A DNA stretch of 64,000 nucleotides from Bathymodiolus brooksi. Its lineage: Eukaryota > Mollusca > Bivalvia > Mytilida > Modiolidae. A program made the translations under genes and the position numbers. The stretch lies in assembly GCA_963680875.1 (NCBI GenBank), contig OY804578.1, forward strand, positions 496,001 to 560,000. The letters run 5' to 3'. Below the pieces are notes generated by a model that was not told the DNA's origin, did no database searches, and saw only the letters and a program-made list of their open reading frames with translations. Each line of letters opens with the position of its first letter. Position 1 is the first letter of the stretch. Shown one piece after another: positions 13,558 through 27,895 of this stretch.

Positions 13558-14499
13558 ACGTCAGCGTGATGACAAATAATTGCTTCATCTCCGGTAAAGC
13601 ATCAACGTGATGACAAATAATTACTTCATCTCCGGTAATACGTCAGCGTGATGACAAATAATTGCTTCATCTCCGGTAAAGCATCAACGTGATGACAAAT
13701 AATTACTCCATCTCCGGTAATACGTCAATGTGATGACAAATAATTACTTCATCTCCGGTAATACATCAACGTGATGACAAATAATTACTCTATCTCTGGT
13801 AATACGTCAACGCGATGACAAATAATTACTTCATCTCCCAAAATACGTGAACGTGATGACAAATAATTACTTCATCTCCAGTAATACGTCAACGTGATGA
13901 CAAATAATTACTTCATCTCCGATAATACGTCAGCGTGATGGCAAATAATTGCTTCATCACTAGTAATACGTCAGCGTGATGACTAATAATTACTTCATCT
14001 CCAGCAATATGTCAGCGTGATGACAAAAAATTACTTCATTTCTGGTAATACGTCAGCGTGATGACAAATAATTACTTCATCTCCGGTAATACGTCAACGT
14101 GATGACAAATAATTGCTCCATCTCCGGTAATATGTCAACGTTATTAAAAATAATTACTTCATATCCGGAAATACATCAATGTGGTGACAAATAATTACTT
14201 CATCTCCGGTAATAAGTCAGTGTGATGACAAATAATTACTTCATCTCCGGTAATATGTCAACGTGTTGACAAAAATTACTTCATCTCCCATAATACATCA
14301 ACGTGATGACAAATAATTACTTAATCTCCTGTAATGCGTCAATGTGATGACCAATAATTACTTCATCTCTGATAATACGTTAACATGATGACAAATAATT
14401 ACTTCATCTCCGGTAATACGTCAGCGTGATGACTAATAATTACTTCATCTCCAGCAATATGTCAGCGTGATGATAAAAAATTACTTCATTTCTGGTAAT
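13558..14499. repeat. HOR beta, full 23-mer
   Basis: Standard beta order, 942 bp. The second B has TTACTCCATC (near 13,706), a mark shared with the beta copies at 19,746, 21,630, 28,674 and 30,558 that links them as one lineage. Confidence 0.9.
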
Positions 14500-15400
14500 A
14501 CGTCAGCGTGATGACAAATAATTGCTTCATCTACGGTAAAGCATCAACGTGATGACAAATAATTACTTCATCTCCGGTAATACGTCAGCGTGATGACAAA
14601 TAATTGCTTCATCTCCGGTAAAGCATCAACGTGATGACAAATAATTACTTCATCTCCGGTAATACGTCAATGTGATGACAAATAATTACTTCATCTCCGG
14701 TAATACATCAACGTGATGACAAATAATTACTCTATCTCTGGTAATACGTCAACGCGATGACAAATAATTACTTCATCTCCCAAAATACGTGAACGTGATG
14801 ACAAATAATTACTTCATCTCCAGCAATATGTCAGCGTGATGACAAAAAATTACTTCATTTCTGGTAATACGTAAGCGTGATGACAAATAATTACTTCATC
14901 TCCGGTAATACGTCAACGTGATGACAAATAATTGCTCCATCTCCGGTAATACGTCAACGTTATTAAAAATAATTACTTCATCTCCGGAAATACATCAACT
15001 TGATGACAAATAATTACTTCATCTCTGGTAATACGTCAACACGATGACATATAATTACTTCATCTACCGTAATACGTGAATGTGATGACAAATAATTACT
15101 TCATCTCCGGTAATAAGTCAGTGTGATGACAAATAATTACTTCATCTCCGGTAATATGTCAACGTGTTGACAAAAATTACTTCATCTCCCATAATACATC
15201 AACGTGATGACAAATAATTACTTAATCTCCTGTAATGCGTCAATGTGATGACCAATAATTACTTCATCTCTGGTAATACGTCAACGTGATGACAAATAAT
15301 TATTTCATCTCCGGTAATACGTCAGCGTGATGACTAATAATTACTTCATCTCCAGCAATATGTCAGCGTGATGATAAAAAATTACTTCATTTCTGGTAAT
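14500..15400. repeat. HOR gamma lacking S; first HOR of the 8-HOR block, copy 1
   Basis: Gamma order with ACGTAAG in W (14,869) and S absent between R' and T; 901 bp. The identical arrangement starts at 23,432, exactly 8,932 bp downstream, and defines the left edge of the large block duplication. Confidence 0.9.
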
Positions 15401-16260
15401 ACGTCAGCGTGATGACAAATAATTGCTTCATCTCCGGTAAAGCATCAACGTGATGACAAATAATTACTTCATCTCCGGTAATACGTCAGTGTGATGACAA
15501 ATAATTACTTCATCTCCGGTAATACATCAACGTGATGACAAATAATTACTCTATCTCTGGTAATACGTCAACGCGATGACAAATAATTACTTCATCTCCC
15601 AAAATACGTGAACGTGATGACAAATAATTACTTCATCTCCAGTAATACGTCAACGTGATGACAAATAATTACTTCATCTCCGATAATACGTCAGCGTGAT
15701 GGCAAATAATTGCTTCATCACTAGTAATACGTCAGCGTGATGACTAATAATTACTTCATCTCCAGCAATATGTCAGCGTGATGACAAAAAATTACTTCAT
15801 TTCTGGTAATACGTCAGCGTGATGACAAATAATTACTTCATCTCCGGTAATACGTCAACGTGATGACAAATAATTGCTCCATCTCCGGTAATACGTCAAC
15901 GTTGTTAAAAATAATTACTTCATATCCGGAAATACATCAATGTGGTGACAAATAATTACTTCATCTCCGGTAATAAGTCAGTGTGATGACAAATAATTAC
16001 TTCATCTCCGGTAATATGTCAACGTGTTGACAAAAATTACTTCATCTCCCATAATACATCAACGTGATGACAAATAATTACTTAATCTCCTGTAATGCGT
16101 CAATGTGATGACCAATAATTACTTCATCTCTGATAATACGTTAACATGATGACAAATAATTACTTCATCTCCGGTAATACGTCAGCGTGATGACTAATAA
16201 TTACTTCATCTCCAGCAATATGTCAGCGTGATGACAAAAAATTACTTCATTTCTGGTAAT
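15401..16260. repeat. HOR beta lacking A-B pair, with GTTGTT marker
   Basis: A B C'(CAGTGTG at 15,483) D-J W K' L M-R T U, 860 bp. L has CGTTGTTAAAA (15,901) in place of CGTTATTAAAA. This marker recurs only at 24,833 and 32,942, in equivalent HORs. U has GACAAAA here rather than GATAAAA. Confidence 0.9.
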
Positions 16261-17202
16261 ACGTCAGCGTGATGACAAATAATTGCTTCATCTACGGTAA
16301 AGCATCAACGTGATGACAAATAATTACTTCATCTCCGGTAATACGTCAGCGTGATGACAAATAATTGCTTCATCTCCGGTAAAGCATCAACGTGATGACA
16401 AATAATTACTTCATCTCCGGTAATACGTCAATGTGATGACAAATAATTACTTCATCTCCGGTAATACATCAACGTGATGACAAATAATTACTCTATCTCT
16501 GGTAATACGTCAACGCGATGACAAATAATTACTTCATCTCCCAAAATACGTGAACGTGATGACAAATAATTACTTCATCTCCAGTAATACGTCAACGTGA
16601 TGACAAATAATTACTTCATCTCCGATAATACGTCAGCGTGATGGCAAATAATTGCTTCATCACTAGTAATACGTCAGCGTGATGACTAATAATTACTTCA
16701 TCTCCAGCAATATGTCAGCGTGATGACAAAAAATTACTTCATTTCTGGTAATACGTCAGCGTGATGACAAATAATTACTTCATCTCCGGTAATACGTCAA
16801 CGTGATGACAAATAATTGCTCCATCTCCGGTAATATGTCAACGTTATTAAAAATAATTACTTCATATCCGGAAATACATCAATGTGGTGACAAATAATTA
16901 CTTCATCTCCGGTAATAAGTCAGTGTGATGACAAATAATTACTTCATCTCCGGTAATATGTCAACGTGTTGACAAAAATTACTTCATCTCCCATAATACA
17001 TCAACGTGATGACAAATAATTACTTAATCTCCTGTAATGCGTCAATGTGATGACCAATAATTACTTCATCTCTGATAATACGTTAACATGATGACAAATA
17101 ATTACTTCATCTCCGGTAATACGTCAGCGTGATGACTAATAATTACTTCATCTCCAGCAATATGTCAGCGTGATGATAAAAAATTACTTCATTTCTGGTA
17201 AT
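16261..17202. repeat. HOR beta, full 23-mer
   Basis: Standard beta order, 942 bp, H as CACTAG, L as CATATCC. Equivalent to 25,193-26,134 in the second block copy and 33,302-34,243 in the third. Confidence 0.9.
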
Positions 17203-18025
17203 ACGTCAGCGTGATGACAAATAATTGCTTCATCTACGGTAAAGCATCAACGTGATGACAAATAATTACTTCATCTCCGGTAATACGTCAGCGTGATGAC
17301 AAATAATTGCTTCATCTCCGGTAAAGCATCAACGTGATGACAAATAATTACTTCATCTCCGGTAATACGTCAATGTGATGACAAATAATTACTTCATCTC
17401 CGGTAATACATCAACGTGATGACAAATAATTACTCTATCTCTGGTAATACGTCAACGCGATGACAAATAATTACTTCATCTCCCAAAATACGTGAACGTG
17501 ATGACTAATAATTACTTCATCTCCAGCAATATGTCAGCGTGATGACAAAAAATTACTTCATTTCTGGTAATACGTCAGCGTGATGACAAATAATTACTTC
17601 ATCTCCGGTAATACGTCAACGTGATGACAAATAATTGCTCCATCTCCGGTAATATGTCAACGTTATTAAAAATAATTACTTCATATCCGGAAATACATCA
17701 ATGTGGTGACAAATAATTACTTCATCTCCGGTAATAAGTCAGTGTGATGACAAATAATTACTTCATCTCCGGTAATATGTCAACGTGTTGACAAAAATTA
17801 CTTCATCTCCCATAATACATCAACGTGATGACAAATAATTACTTAATCTCCTGTAATGCGTCAATGTGATGACCAATAATTACTTCATCTCTGATAATAC
17901 GTTAACATGATGACAAATAATTACTTCATCTCCGGTAATACGTCAGCGTGATGACTAATAATTACTTCATCTCCAGCAATATGTCAGCGTGATGATAAAA
18001 AAAAAATTACTTCATTTCTGGTAAT
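17203..18025. repeat. HOR beta lacking three monomers, with 10-A run
   Basis: Beta in which an F/I hybrid (ACGTGAACG with GACTAA, near 17,490) replaces F-G-H-I. Length is 823 bp = 942 minus 123 plus 4. The four extra bases are in the A-run of U at 17,997-18,006 (ten A instead of six). The sister copy at 26,135 has the same deletion without the A expansion. Confidence 0.89.
17997..18006. repeat. Expanded A10 homopolymer in monomer U
   Basis: Monomer U normally has six A between GATGAT and TTAC; here there are ten. It accounts for the 4-bp difference between the 8,932- and 8,928-bp offsets measured on either side. It may be replication slippage or a homopolymer error in the read or assembly. 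Confidence 0.85.
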
Positions 18026-18967
18026 ACGTCAGCGTGATGACAAATAATTGCTTCATCTACGGTAAAGCATCAACGTGATGACAAATAATTACTTCATCTC
18101 CGGTAATACGTCAGCGTGATGACAAATAATTGCTTCATCTCCGGTAAAGCATCAACGTGATGACAAATAATTACTTCATCTCCGGTAATACGTCAATGTG
18201 ATGACAAATAATTACTTCATCTCCGGTAATACATCAACGTGATGACAAATAATTACTCTATCTCTGGTAATACGTCAACGCGATGACAAATAATTACTTC
18301 ATCTCCCAAAATACGTGAACGTGATGACAAATAATTACTTCATCTCCAGCAATATGTCAGCGTGATGACAAAAAATTACTTCATTTCTGGTAATACGTAA
18401 GCGTGATGACAAATAATTACTTCATCTCCGGTAATACGTCAACGTGATGACAAATAATTGCTCCATCTCCGGTAATACGTCAACGTTATTAAAAATAATT
18501 ACTTCATCTCCGGAAATACATCAACTTGATGACAAATAATTACTTCATCTCTGGTAATACGTCAACACGATGACATATAATTACTTCATCTACCGTAATA
18601 CGTGAATGTGATGACAAATAATTACTTCATCTCCGGTAATAAGTCAGTGTGATGACAAATAATTACTTCATCTCCGGTAATATGTCAACGTGTTGACAAA
18701 AATTACTTCATCTCCCATAATACATCAACGTGATGACAAATAATTACTTAATCTCCTGTAATGCGTCAATGTGATGACCAATAATTACTTCATCTCTGGT
18801 AATACGTCAACGTGATGACAAATAATTATTTCATCTCCGGTAATACGTCAGCGTGATGGCAAATAATTTCTTCATCTCTGGTAATACGTCAGCGTGATGA
18901 CTAATAATTACTTCATCTCCAGCAATATGTCAGCGTGATGATAAAAAATTACTTCATTTCTGGTAAT
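18026..18967. repeat. HOR gamma, full 23-mer
   Basis: Gamma order, 942 bp, with ACGTAAG (18,395) and CAACTTG marks. Equivalent to 26,954-27,895. Confidence 0.9.
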
Positions 18968-19745
18968 ACGTCAGCGTGATGACAAATAATTGCTTCATCT
19001 CCGGTAAAGCATCAACGTGATGACAAATAATTACTTCATCTCCGGTAATACGTCAATGTGATGACAAATAATTACTTCATCTCCCAAAATACGTGAACGT
19101 GATGACAAATAATTACTTCATCTCCAGTAATACGTCAACGTGATGACAAATAATTACTTCATCTCCGATAATACGTCAGCGTGATGGCAAATAATTGCTT
19201 CATCTCTAGTAATACGTCAGCGTGATGACTAATAATTACTTCATCTCCAGCAATATGTCAGCGTGATGACAAAAAATTACTTCATTTCTGGTAATACGTC
19301 AGCGTGATGACAAATAATTGCTCCATCTCCGGTAATACGTCAACGTTATTAAAAATAATTACTTCATCTCCGGAAATACATCAATGTGGTGACAAATAAT
19401 TACTTCATCTCCGGTAATAAGTCAGTGTGATGACAAATAATTACTTCATCTCCGGTAATATGTCAACGTGTTGACAAAAATTACTTCATCTCCCATAATA
19501 CATCAACGTGATGACAAATAATTACTTAATCTCCTGTAATGCGTCAATGTGATGACCAATAATTACTTCATCTCTGATAATACGTTAACGTGATGACAAA
19601 TAATTACTTCATCTCCGGTAATACGTCAGCGTGATGGCAAATAATTTCTTCATCTCTGGTAATACGTCAGCGTGATGACTAATAATTACTTCATCTCCAG
19701 CAATATGTCAGCGTGATGATAAAAAATTACTTCATTTCTGGTAAT
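18968..19745. repeat. HOR alpha with 82-bp deletion
   Basis: Alpha in which a C/E hybrid (CAATGTG head, CCCAAAAT tail at 19,083) has removed exactly two monomers; 778 bp. The same deletion is in 27,896-28,673 and absent from 12,698-13,557, so it is a derived, shared event. Confidence 0.9.
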
Positions 19746-20687
19746 ACGTCAGCGTGATGACAAATAATTGCTTCATCTCCGGTAAAGCATCAACGTGATG
19801 ACAAATAATTACTTCATCTCCGGTAATACGTCAGCGTGATGACAAATAATTGCTTCATCTCCGGTAAAGCATCAACGTGATGACAAATAATTACTCCATC
19901 TCCGGTAATACGTCAATGTGATGACAAATAATTACTTCATCTCCGGTAATACATCAACGTGATGACAAATAATTACTCTATCTCTGGTAATACGTCAACG
20001 CGATGACAAATAATTACTTCATCTCCCAAAATACGTGAACGTGATGACAAATAATTACTTCATCTCCAGTAATACGTCAACGTGATGACAAATAATTACT
20101 TCATCTCCGATAATACGTCAGCGTGATGGCAAATAATTGCTTCATCACTAGTAATACGTCAGCGTGATGACTAATAATTACTTCATCTCCAGCAATATGT
20201 CAGCGTGATGACAAAAAATTACTTCATTTCTGGTAATACGTCAGCGTGATGACAAATAATTACTTCATCTCCGGTAATACGTCAACGTGATGACAAATAA
20301 TTGCTCCATCTCCGGTAATATGTCAACGTTATTAAAAATAATTACTTCATATCCGGAAATACATCAATGTGGTGACAAATAATTACTTCATCTCCGGTAA
20401 TAAGTCAGTGTGATGACAAATAATTACTTCATCTCCGGTAATATGTCAACGTGTTGACAAAAATTACTTCATCTCCCATAATACATCAACGTGATGACAA
20501 ATAATTACTTAATCTCCTGTAATGCGTCAATGTGATGACCAATAATTACTTCATCTCTGATAATACGTTAACATGATGACAAATAATTACTTCATCTCCG
20601 GTAATACGTCAGCGTGATGACTAATAATTACTTCATCTCCAGCAATATGTCAGCGTGATGATAAAAAATTACTTCATTTCTGGTAAT
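19746..20687. repeat. HOR beta, full 23-mer
   Basis: Standard beta order, 942 bp, with the TTACTCCATC mark in the second B. Equivalent to 28,674-29,615. Confidence 0.9.
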
Positions 20688-21629
20688 ACGTCAGCGTGAT
20701 GACAAATAATTGCTTCATCTACGGTAAAGCATCAACGTGATGACAAATAATTACTTCATCTCCGGTAATACGTCAGCGTGATGACAAATAATTGCTTCAT
20801 CTCCGGTAAAGCATCAACGTGATGACAAATAATTACTTCATCTCCGGTAATACGTCAATGTGATGACAAATAATTACTTCATCTCCGGTAATACATCAAC
20901 GTGATGACAAATAATTACTCTATCTCTGGTAATACGTCAACGCGATGACAAATAATTACTTCATCTCCCAAAATACGTGAACGTGATGACAAATAATTAC
21001 TTCATCTCCAGCAATATGTCAGCGTGATGACAAAAAATTACTTCATTTCTGGTAATACGTAAGCGTGATGACAAATAATTACTTCATCTCTGGTAATACG
21101 TCAACGTGATGACAAATAATTGCTCCATCTCCGGTAATACGTCAACGTTATTAAAAATAATTACTTCATCTCCGGAAATACATCAACTTGATGACAAATA
21201 ATTACTTCATCTCTGGTAATACGTCAACACGATGACATATAATTACTTCATCTACCGTAATACGTGAATGTGATGACAAATAATTACTTCATCTCCGGTA
21301 ATAAGTCAGTGTGATGACAAATAATTACTTCATCTCCGGTAATATGTCAACGTGTTGACAAAAATTACTTCATCTCCCATAATACATCAACGTGATGACA
21401 AATAATTACTTAATCTCCTGTAATGCGTCAATGTGATGACCAATAATTACTTCATCTCTGGTAATACGTCAACGTGATGACAAATAATTATTTCATCTCC
21501 GGTAATACGTCAGCGTGATGGCAAATAATTTCTTCATCTCTGGTAATACGTCAGCGTGATGACTAATAATTACTTCATCTCCAGCAATATGTCAGCGTGA
21601 TGATAAAAAATTACTTCATTTCTGGTAAT
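20688..21629. repeat. HOR gamma; last HOR of the 8-HOR block, copy 1
   Basis: Gamma order, 942 bp, W with ACGTAAG at 21,057 and K' preceded by CTCTGG (a private change). Equivalent to 29,616-30,557 at an offset of 8,928 bp. Confidence 0.9.
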
Positions 21630-22489
21630 ACGTCAGCGTGATGACAAATAATTGCTTCATCTCCGGTAAAGCATCAACGTGATGACAAATAATTACTCCA
21701 TCTCCGGTAATACGTCAATGTGATGACAAATAATTACTTCATCTCCGGTAATACATCAACGTGATGACAAATAATTACTCTATCTCTGGTAATACGTCAA
21801 CGCGATGACAAATAATTACTTCATCTCCCAAAATACGTGAACGTGATGACAAATAATTACTTCATCTCCAGTAATACGTCAACGTGATGACAAATAATTA
21901 CTTCATCTCCGATAATACGTCAGCGTGATGGCAAATAATTGCTTCATCACTAGTAATACGTCAGCGTGATGACTAATAATTACTTCATCTCCAGCAATAT
22001 GTCAGCGTGATGACAAAAAATTACTTCATTTCTGGTAATACGTCAGCGTGATGACAAATAATTACTTCATCTCCGGTAATACGTCAACGTGATGACAAAT
22101 AATTGCTCCATCTCCGGTAATATGTCAACGTTATTAAAAATAATTACTTCATATCCGGAAATACATCAATGTGGTGACAAATAATTACTTCATCTCCGGT
22201 AATAAGTCAGTGTGATGACAAATAATTACTTCATCTCCGGTAATATGTCAACGTGTTGACAAAAATTACTTCATCTCCCATAATACATCAACGTGATGAC
22301 AAATAATTACTTAATCTCCTGTAATGCGTCAATGTGATGACCAATAATTACTTCATCTCTGATAATACGTTAACATGATGACAAATAATTACTTCATCTC
22401 CGGTAATACGTCAGCGTGATGACTAATAATTACTTCATCTCCAGCAATATGTCAGCGTGATGATAAAAAATTACTTCATTTCTGGTAAT
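21630..22489. repeat. HOR beta lacking A-B pair
   Basis: A B(TTACTCC) C D-J W K' L-R T U, 860 bp. It lies in the 1,802-bp spacer between the two copies of the 8-HOR block. The corresponding HOR after copy 2 (30,558-31,499) is the full 23-mer, so the pair differ by one A-B loss. Confidence 0.88.
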
Positions 22490-22939
22490 ACGTCAGCGTG
22501 ATGACAAATAATTGCTTCATCTACGGTAAAGCATCAACGTGATGACAAATAATTACTTCATCTCCGGTAATACGTCAGCGTGATGACAAATAATTGCTTC
22601 ATCTCCGGTAAAGCATCAACGTGATGACAAATAATTACTTCATCTCCGGTAATATGTCAACGTGTTGACAAAAATTACTTCATCTCCCATAATACATCAA
22701 CGTGATGACAAATAATTACTTAATCTCCTGTAATGCGTCAATGTGATGACCAATAATTACTTCATCTCTGGTAATACGTCAACGTGATGACAAATAATTA
22801 TTTCATCTCCGGTAATACGTCAGCGTGATGGCAAATAATTTCTTCATCTCTGGTAATACGTCAGCGTGATGACTAATAATTACTTCATCTCCAGCAATAT
22901 GTCAGCGTGATGATAAAAAATTACTTCATTTCTGGTAAT
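22490..22939. repeat. Truncated HOR, 11-mer (A B A B/N O-U)
   Basis: A(CTACGG) B A then a B/N hybrid (about 22,613-22,653) running straight into O P Q R' S T U; 450 bp = 11 x 41 minus 1. This is a large in-register deletion from C to N of a gamma-type HOR. Confidence 0.86.
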
Positions 22940-23431
22940 ACGTCAGCGTGATGACAAATAATTGCTTCATCTCCGGTAAAGCATCAACGTGATGACAAAT
23001 AATTACTTCATCTCCGGTAATACGTCAGTGTGATGACAAATAATTACTTCATCTCCGGTAATACATCAACGTGATGACAAATAATTACTCTATCTCTGGT
23101 AATACGTCAACGCGATGACAAATAATTACTTCATCTCCCAAAATACGTGAACGTGATGACAAATAATTACTTCATCTCCAGTAATACGTCAACGTGATGA
23201 CAAATAATTACTTCATCTCCGATAATACGTCAGCGTGATGGCAAATAATTGCTTCATCACTAGTAATACGTCAGCGTGATGACTAATAATTACTTCATCT
23301 CTGATAATACGTTAACATGATGACAAATAATTACTTCATCTCCGGTAATACGTCAGCGTGATGACTAATAATTACTTCATCTCCAGCAATATGTCAGCGT
23401 GATGATAAAAAATTACTTCATTTCTGGTAAT
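22940..23431. repeat. Truncated HOR, 12-mer (A-H, I/Q, R T U)
   Basis: A B C'(CAGTGTG) D E F G H(CACTAG), then an I/Q hybrid (GACTAA head, CTCTGATAAT tail, about 23,270-23,310), R T U; 492 bp = 12 x 41, with no O. A beta-type HOR with J to P removed. Confidence 0.86.
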
Positions 23432-24332
23432 ACGTCAGCGTGATGACAAATAATTGCTTCATCTACGGTAAAGCATCAACGTGATGACAAATAATTACTT
23501 CATCTCCGGTAATACGTCAGCGTGATGACAAATAATTGCTTCATCTCCGGTAAAGCATCAACGTGATGACAAATAATTACTTCATCTCCGGTAATACGTC
23601 AATGTGATGACAAATAATTACTTCATCTCCGGTAATACATCAACGTGATGACAAATAATTACTCTATCTCTGGTAATACGTCAACGCGATGACAAATAAT
23701 TACTTCATCTCCCAAAATACGTGAACGTGATGACAAATAATTACTTCATCTCCAGCAATATGTCAGCGTGATGACAAAAAATTACTTCATTTCTGGTAAT
23801 ACGTAAGCGTGATGACAAATAATTACTTCATCTCCGGTAATACGTCAACGTGATGACAAATAATTGCTCCATCTCCGGTAATACGTCAACGTTATTAAAA
23901 ATAATTACTTCATCTCCGGAAATACATCAACTTGATGACAAATAATTACTTCATCTCTGGTAATACGTCAACACGATGACATATAATTACTTCATCTACC
24001 GTAATACGTGAATGTGATGACAAATAATTACTTCATCTCCGGTAATAAGTCAGTGTGATGACAAATAATTACTTCATCTCCGGTAATATGTCAACGTGTT
24101 GACAAAAATTACTTCATCTCCCATAATACATCAACGTGATGACAAATAATTACTTAATCTCCTGTAATGCGTCAATGTGATGACCAATAATTACTTCATC
24201 TCTGGTAATACGTCAACGTGATGACAAATAATTATTTCATCTCCGGTAATACGTCAGCGTGATGACTAATAATTACTTCATCTCCAGCAATATGTCAGCG
24301 TGATGATAAAAAATTACTTCATTTCTGGTAAT
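23432..24332. repeat. HOR gamma lacking S; 8-HOR block, copy 2 start
   Basis: Same arrangement as 14,500-15,400, 901 bp, S missing, ACGTAAG at 23,801. It opens the second copy of the large block at an offset of 8,932 bp. Confidence 0.9.
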
Positions 24333-25192
24333 ACGTCAGCGTGATGACAAATAATTGCTTCATCTCCGGTAAAGCATCAACGTGATGACAAATAATTACT
24401 TCATCTCCGGTAATACGTCAGTGTGATGACAAATAATTACTTCATCTCCGGTAATACATCAACGTGATGACAAATAATTACTCTATCTCTGGTAATACGT
24501 CAACGCGATGACAAATAATTACTTCATCTCCCAAAATACGTGAACGTGATGACAAATAATTACTTCATCTCCAGTAATACGTCAACGTGATGACAAATAA
24601 TTACTTCATCTCCGATAATACGTCAGCGTGATGGCAAATAATTGCTTCATCACTAGTAATACGTCAGCGTGATGACTAATAATTACTTCATCTCCAGCAA
24701 TATGTCAGCGTGATGACAAAAAATTACTTCATTTCTGGTAATACGTCAGCGTGATGACAAATAATTACTTCATCTCCGGTAATACGTCAACGTGATGACA
24801 AATAATTGCTCCATCTCCGGTAATACGTCAACGTTGTTAAAAATAATTACTTCATATCCGGAAATACATCAATGTGGTGACAAATAATTACTTCATCTCC
24901 GGTAATAAGTCAGTGTGATGACAAATAATTACTTCATCTCCGGTAATATGTCAACGTGTTGACAAAAATTACTTCATCTCCCATAATACATCAACGTGAT
25001 GACAAATAATTACTTAATCTCCTGTAATGCGTCAATGTGATGACCAATAATTACTTCATCTCTGATAATACGTAAACATGATGACAAATAATTACTTCAT
25101 CTCCGGTAATACGTCAGCGTGATGACTAATAATTACTTCATCTCCAGCAATATGTCAGCGTGATGATAAAAAATTACTTCATTTCTGGTAAT
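24333..25192. repeat. HOR beta lacking A-B pair, GTTGTT marker, copy 2
   Basis: 860 bp, C' at 24,415 and CGTTGTTAAAA at 24,833. R reads GTAAACATG instead of GTTAACATG, a private change that removes the GTTAAC hexamer. Confidence 0.9.
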
Positions 25193-26134
25193 ACGTCAGC
25201 GTGATGACAAATAATTGCTTCATCTACGGTAAAGCATCAACGTGATGACAAATAATTACTTCATCTCCGGTAATACGTCAGCGTGATGACAAATAATTGC
25301 TTCATCTCCGGTAAAGCATCAACGTGATGACAAATAATTACTTCATCTCCGGTAATACGTCAATGTGATGACAAATAATTACTTCATCTCCGGTAATACA
25401 TCAACGTGATGACAAATAATTACTCTATCTCTGGTAATACGTCAACGCGATGACAAATAATTACTTCATCTCCCAAAATACGTGAACGTGATGACAAATA
25501 ATTACTTCATCTCCAGTAATACGTCAACGTGATGACAAATAATTACTTCATCTCCGATAATACGTCAGCGTGATGGCAAATAATTGCTTCATCACTAGTA
25601 ATACGTCAGCGTGATGACTAATAATTACTTCATCTCCAGCAATATGTCAGCGTGATGACAAAAAATTACTTCATTTCTGGTAATACGTCAGCGTGATGAC
25701 AAATAATTACTTCATCTCCGGTAATACGTCAACGTGATGACAAATAATTGCTCCATCTCCGGTAATATGTCAACGTTATTAAAAATAATTACTTCATATC
25801 CGGAAATACATCAATGTGGTGACAAATAATTACTTCATCTCCGGTAATAAGTCAGTGTGATGACAAATAATTACTTCATCTCCGGTAATATGTCAACGTG
25901 TTGACAAAAATTACTTCATCTCCCATAATACATCAACGTGATGACAAATAATTACTTAATCTCCTGTAATGCGTCAATGTGATGACCAATAATTACTTCA
26001 TCTCTGATAATACGTTAACATGATGACAAATAATTACTTCATCTCCGGTAATACGTCAGCGTGATGACTAATAATTACTTCATCTCCAGCAATATGTCAG
26101 CGTGATGATAAAAAATTACTTCATTTCTGGTAAT
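25193..26134. repeat. HOR beta, full 23-mer
   Basis: 942 bp, same order and marks as 16,261-17,202. Confidence 0.9.
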
Positions 26135-26953
26135 ACGTCAGCGTGATGACAAATAATTGCTTCATCTACGGTAAAGCATCAACGTGATGACAAATAATTA
26201 CTTCATCTCCGGTAATACGTCAGCGTGATGACAAATAATTGCTTCATCTCCGGTAAAGCATCAACGTGATGACAAATAATTACTTCATCTCCGGTAATAC
26301 GTCAATGTGATGACAAATAATTACTTCATCTCCGGTAATACATCAACGTGATGACAAATAATTACTCTATCTCTGGTAATACGTCAACGCGATGACAAAT
26401 AATTACTTCATCTCCCAAAATACGTGAACGTGATGACTAATAATTACTTCATCTCCAGCAATATGTCAGCGTGATGACAAAAAATTACTTCATTTCTGGT
26501 AATACGTCAGCGTGATGACAAATAATTACTTCATCTCCGGTAATACGTCAACGTGATGACAAATAATTGCTCCATCTCCGGTAATATGTCAACGTTATTA
26601 AAAATAATTACTTCATATCCGGAAATACATCAATGTGGTGACAAATAATTACTTCATCTCCGGTAATAAGTCAGTGTGATGACAAATAATTACTTCATCT
26701 CCGGTAATATGTCAACGTGTTGACAAAAATTACTTCATCTCCCATAATACATCAACGTGATGACAAATAATTACTTAATCTCCTGTAATGCGTCAATGTG
26801 ATGACCAATAATTACTTCATCTCTGATAATACGTTAACATGATGACAAATAATTACTTCATCTCCGGTAATACGTCAGCGTGATGACTAATAATTACTTC
26901 ATCTCCAGCAATATGTCAGCGTGATGATAAAAAATTACTTCATTTCTGGTAAT
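26135..26953. repeat. HOR beta lacking three monomers
   Basis: Same F/I hybrid with GACTAA (near 26,437) as 17,203-18,025; 819 bp because the A-run of U is the usual length. Confidence 0.9.
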
Positions 26954-27895
26954 ACGTCAGCGTGATGACAAATAATTGCTTCATCTACGGTAAAGCATCA
27001 ACGTGATGACAAATAATTACTTCATCTCCGGTAATACGTCAGCGTGATGACAAATAATTGCTTCATCTCCGGTAAAGCATCAACGTGATGACAAATAATT
27101 ACTTCATCTCCGGTAATACGTCAATGTGATGACAAATAATTACTTCATCTCCGGTAATACATCAACGTGATGACAAATAATTACTCTATCTCTGGTAATA
27201 CGTCAACGCGATGACAAATAATTACTTCATCTCCCAAAATACGTGAACGTGATGACAAATAATTACTTCATCTCCAGCAATATGTCAGCGTGATGACAAA
27301 AAATTACTTCATTTCTGGTAATACGTAAGCGTGATGACAAATAATTACTTCATCTCCGGTAATACGTCAACGTGATGACAAATAATTGCTCCATCTCCGG
27401 TAATACGTCAACGTTATTAAAAATAATTACTTCATCTCCGGAAATACATCAACTTGATGACAAATAATTACTTCATCTCTGGTAATACGTCAAAACGATG
27501 ACATATAATTACTTCATCTACCGTAATACGTGAATGTGATGACAAATAATTACTTCATCTCCGGTAATAAGTCAGTGTGATGACAAATAATTACTTCATC
27601 TCCGGTAATATGTCAACGTGTTGACAAAAATTACTTCATCTCCCATAATACATCAACGTGATGACAAATAATTACTTAATCTCCTGTAATGCGTCAATGT
27701 GATGACCAATAATTACTTCATCTCTGGTAATACGTCAACGTGATGACAAATAATTATTTCATCTCCGGTAATACGTCAGCGTGATGGCAAATAATTTCTT
27801 CATCTCTGGTAATACGTCAGCGTGATGACTAATAATTACTTCATCTCCAGCAATATGTCAGCGTGATGATAAAAAATTACTTCATTTCTGGTAAT
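26954..27895. repeat. HOR gamma, full 23-mer
   Basis: 942 bp, ACGTAAG at 27,323. Y reads CAAAACGATG instead of CAACACGATG, private to this copy. Confidence 0.9.
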
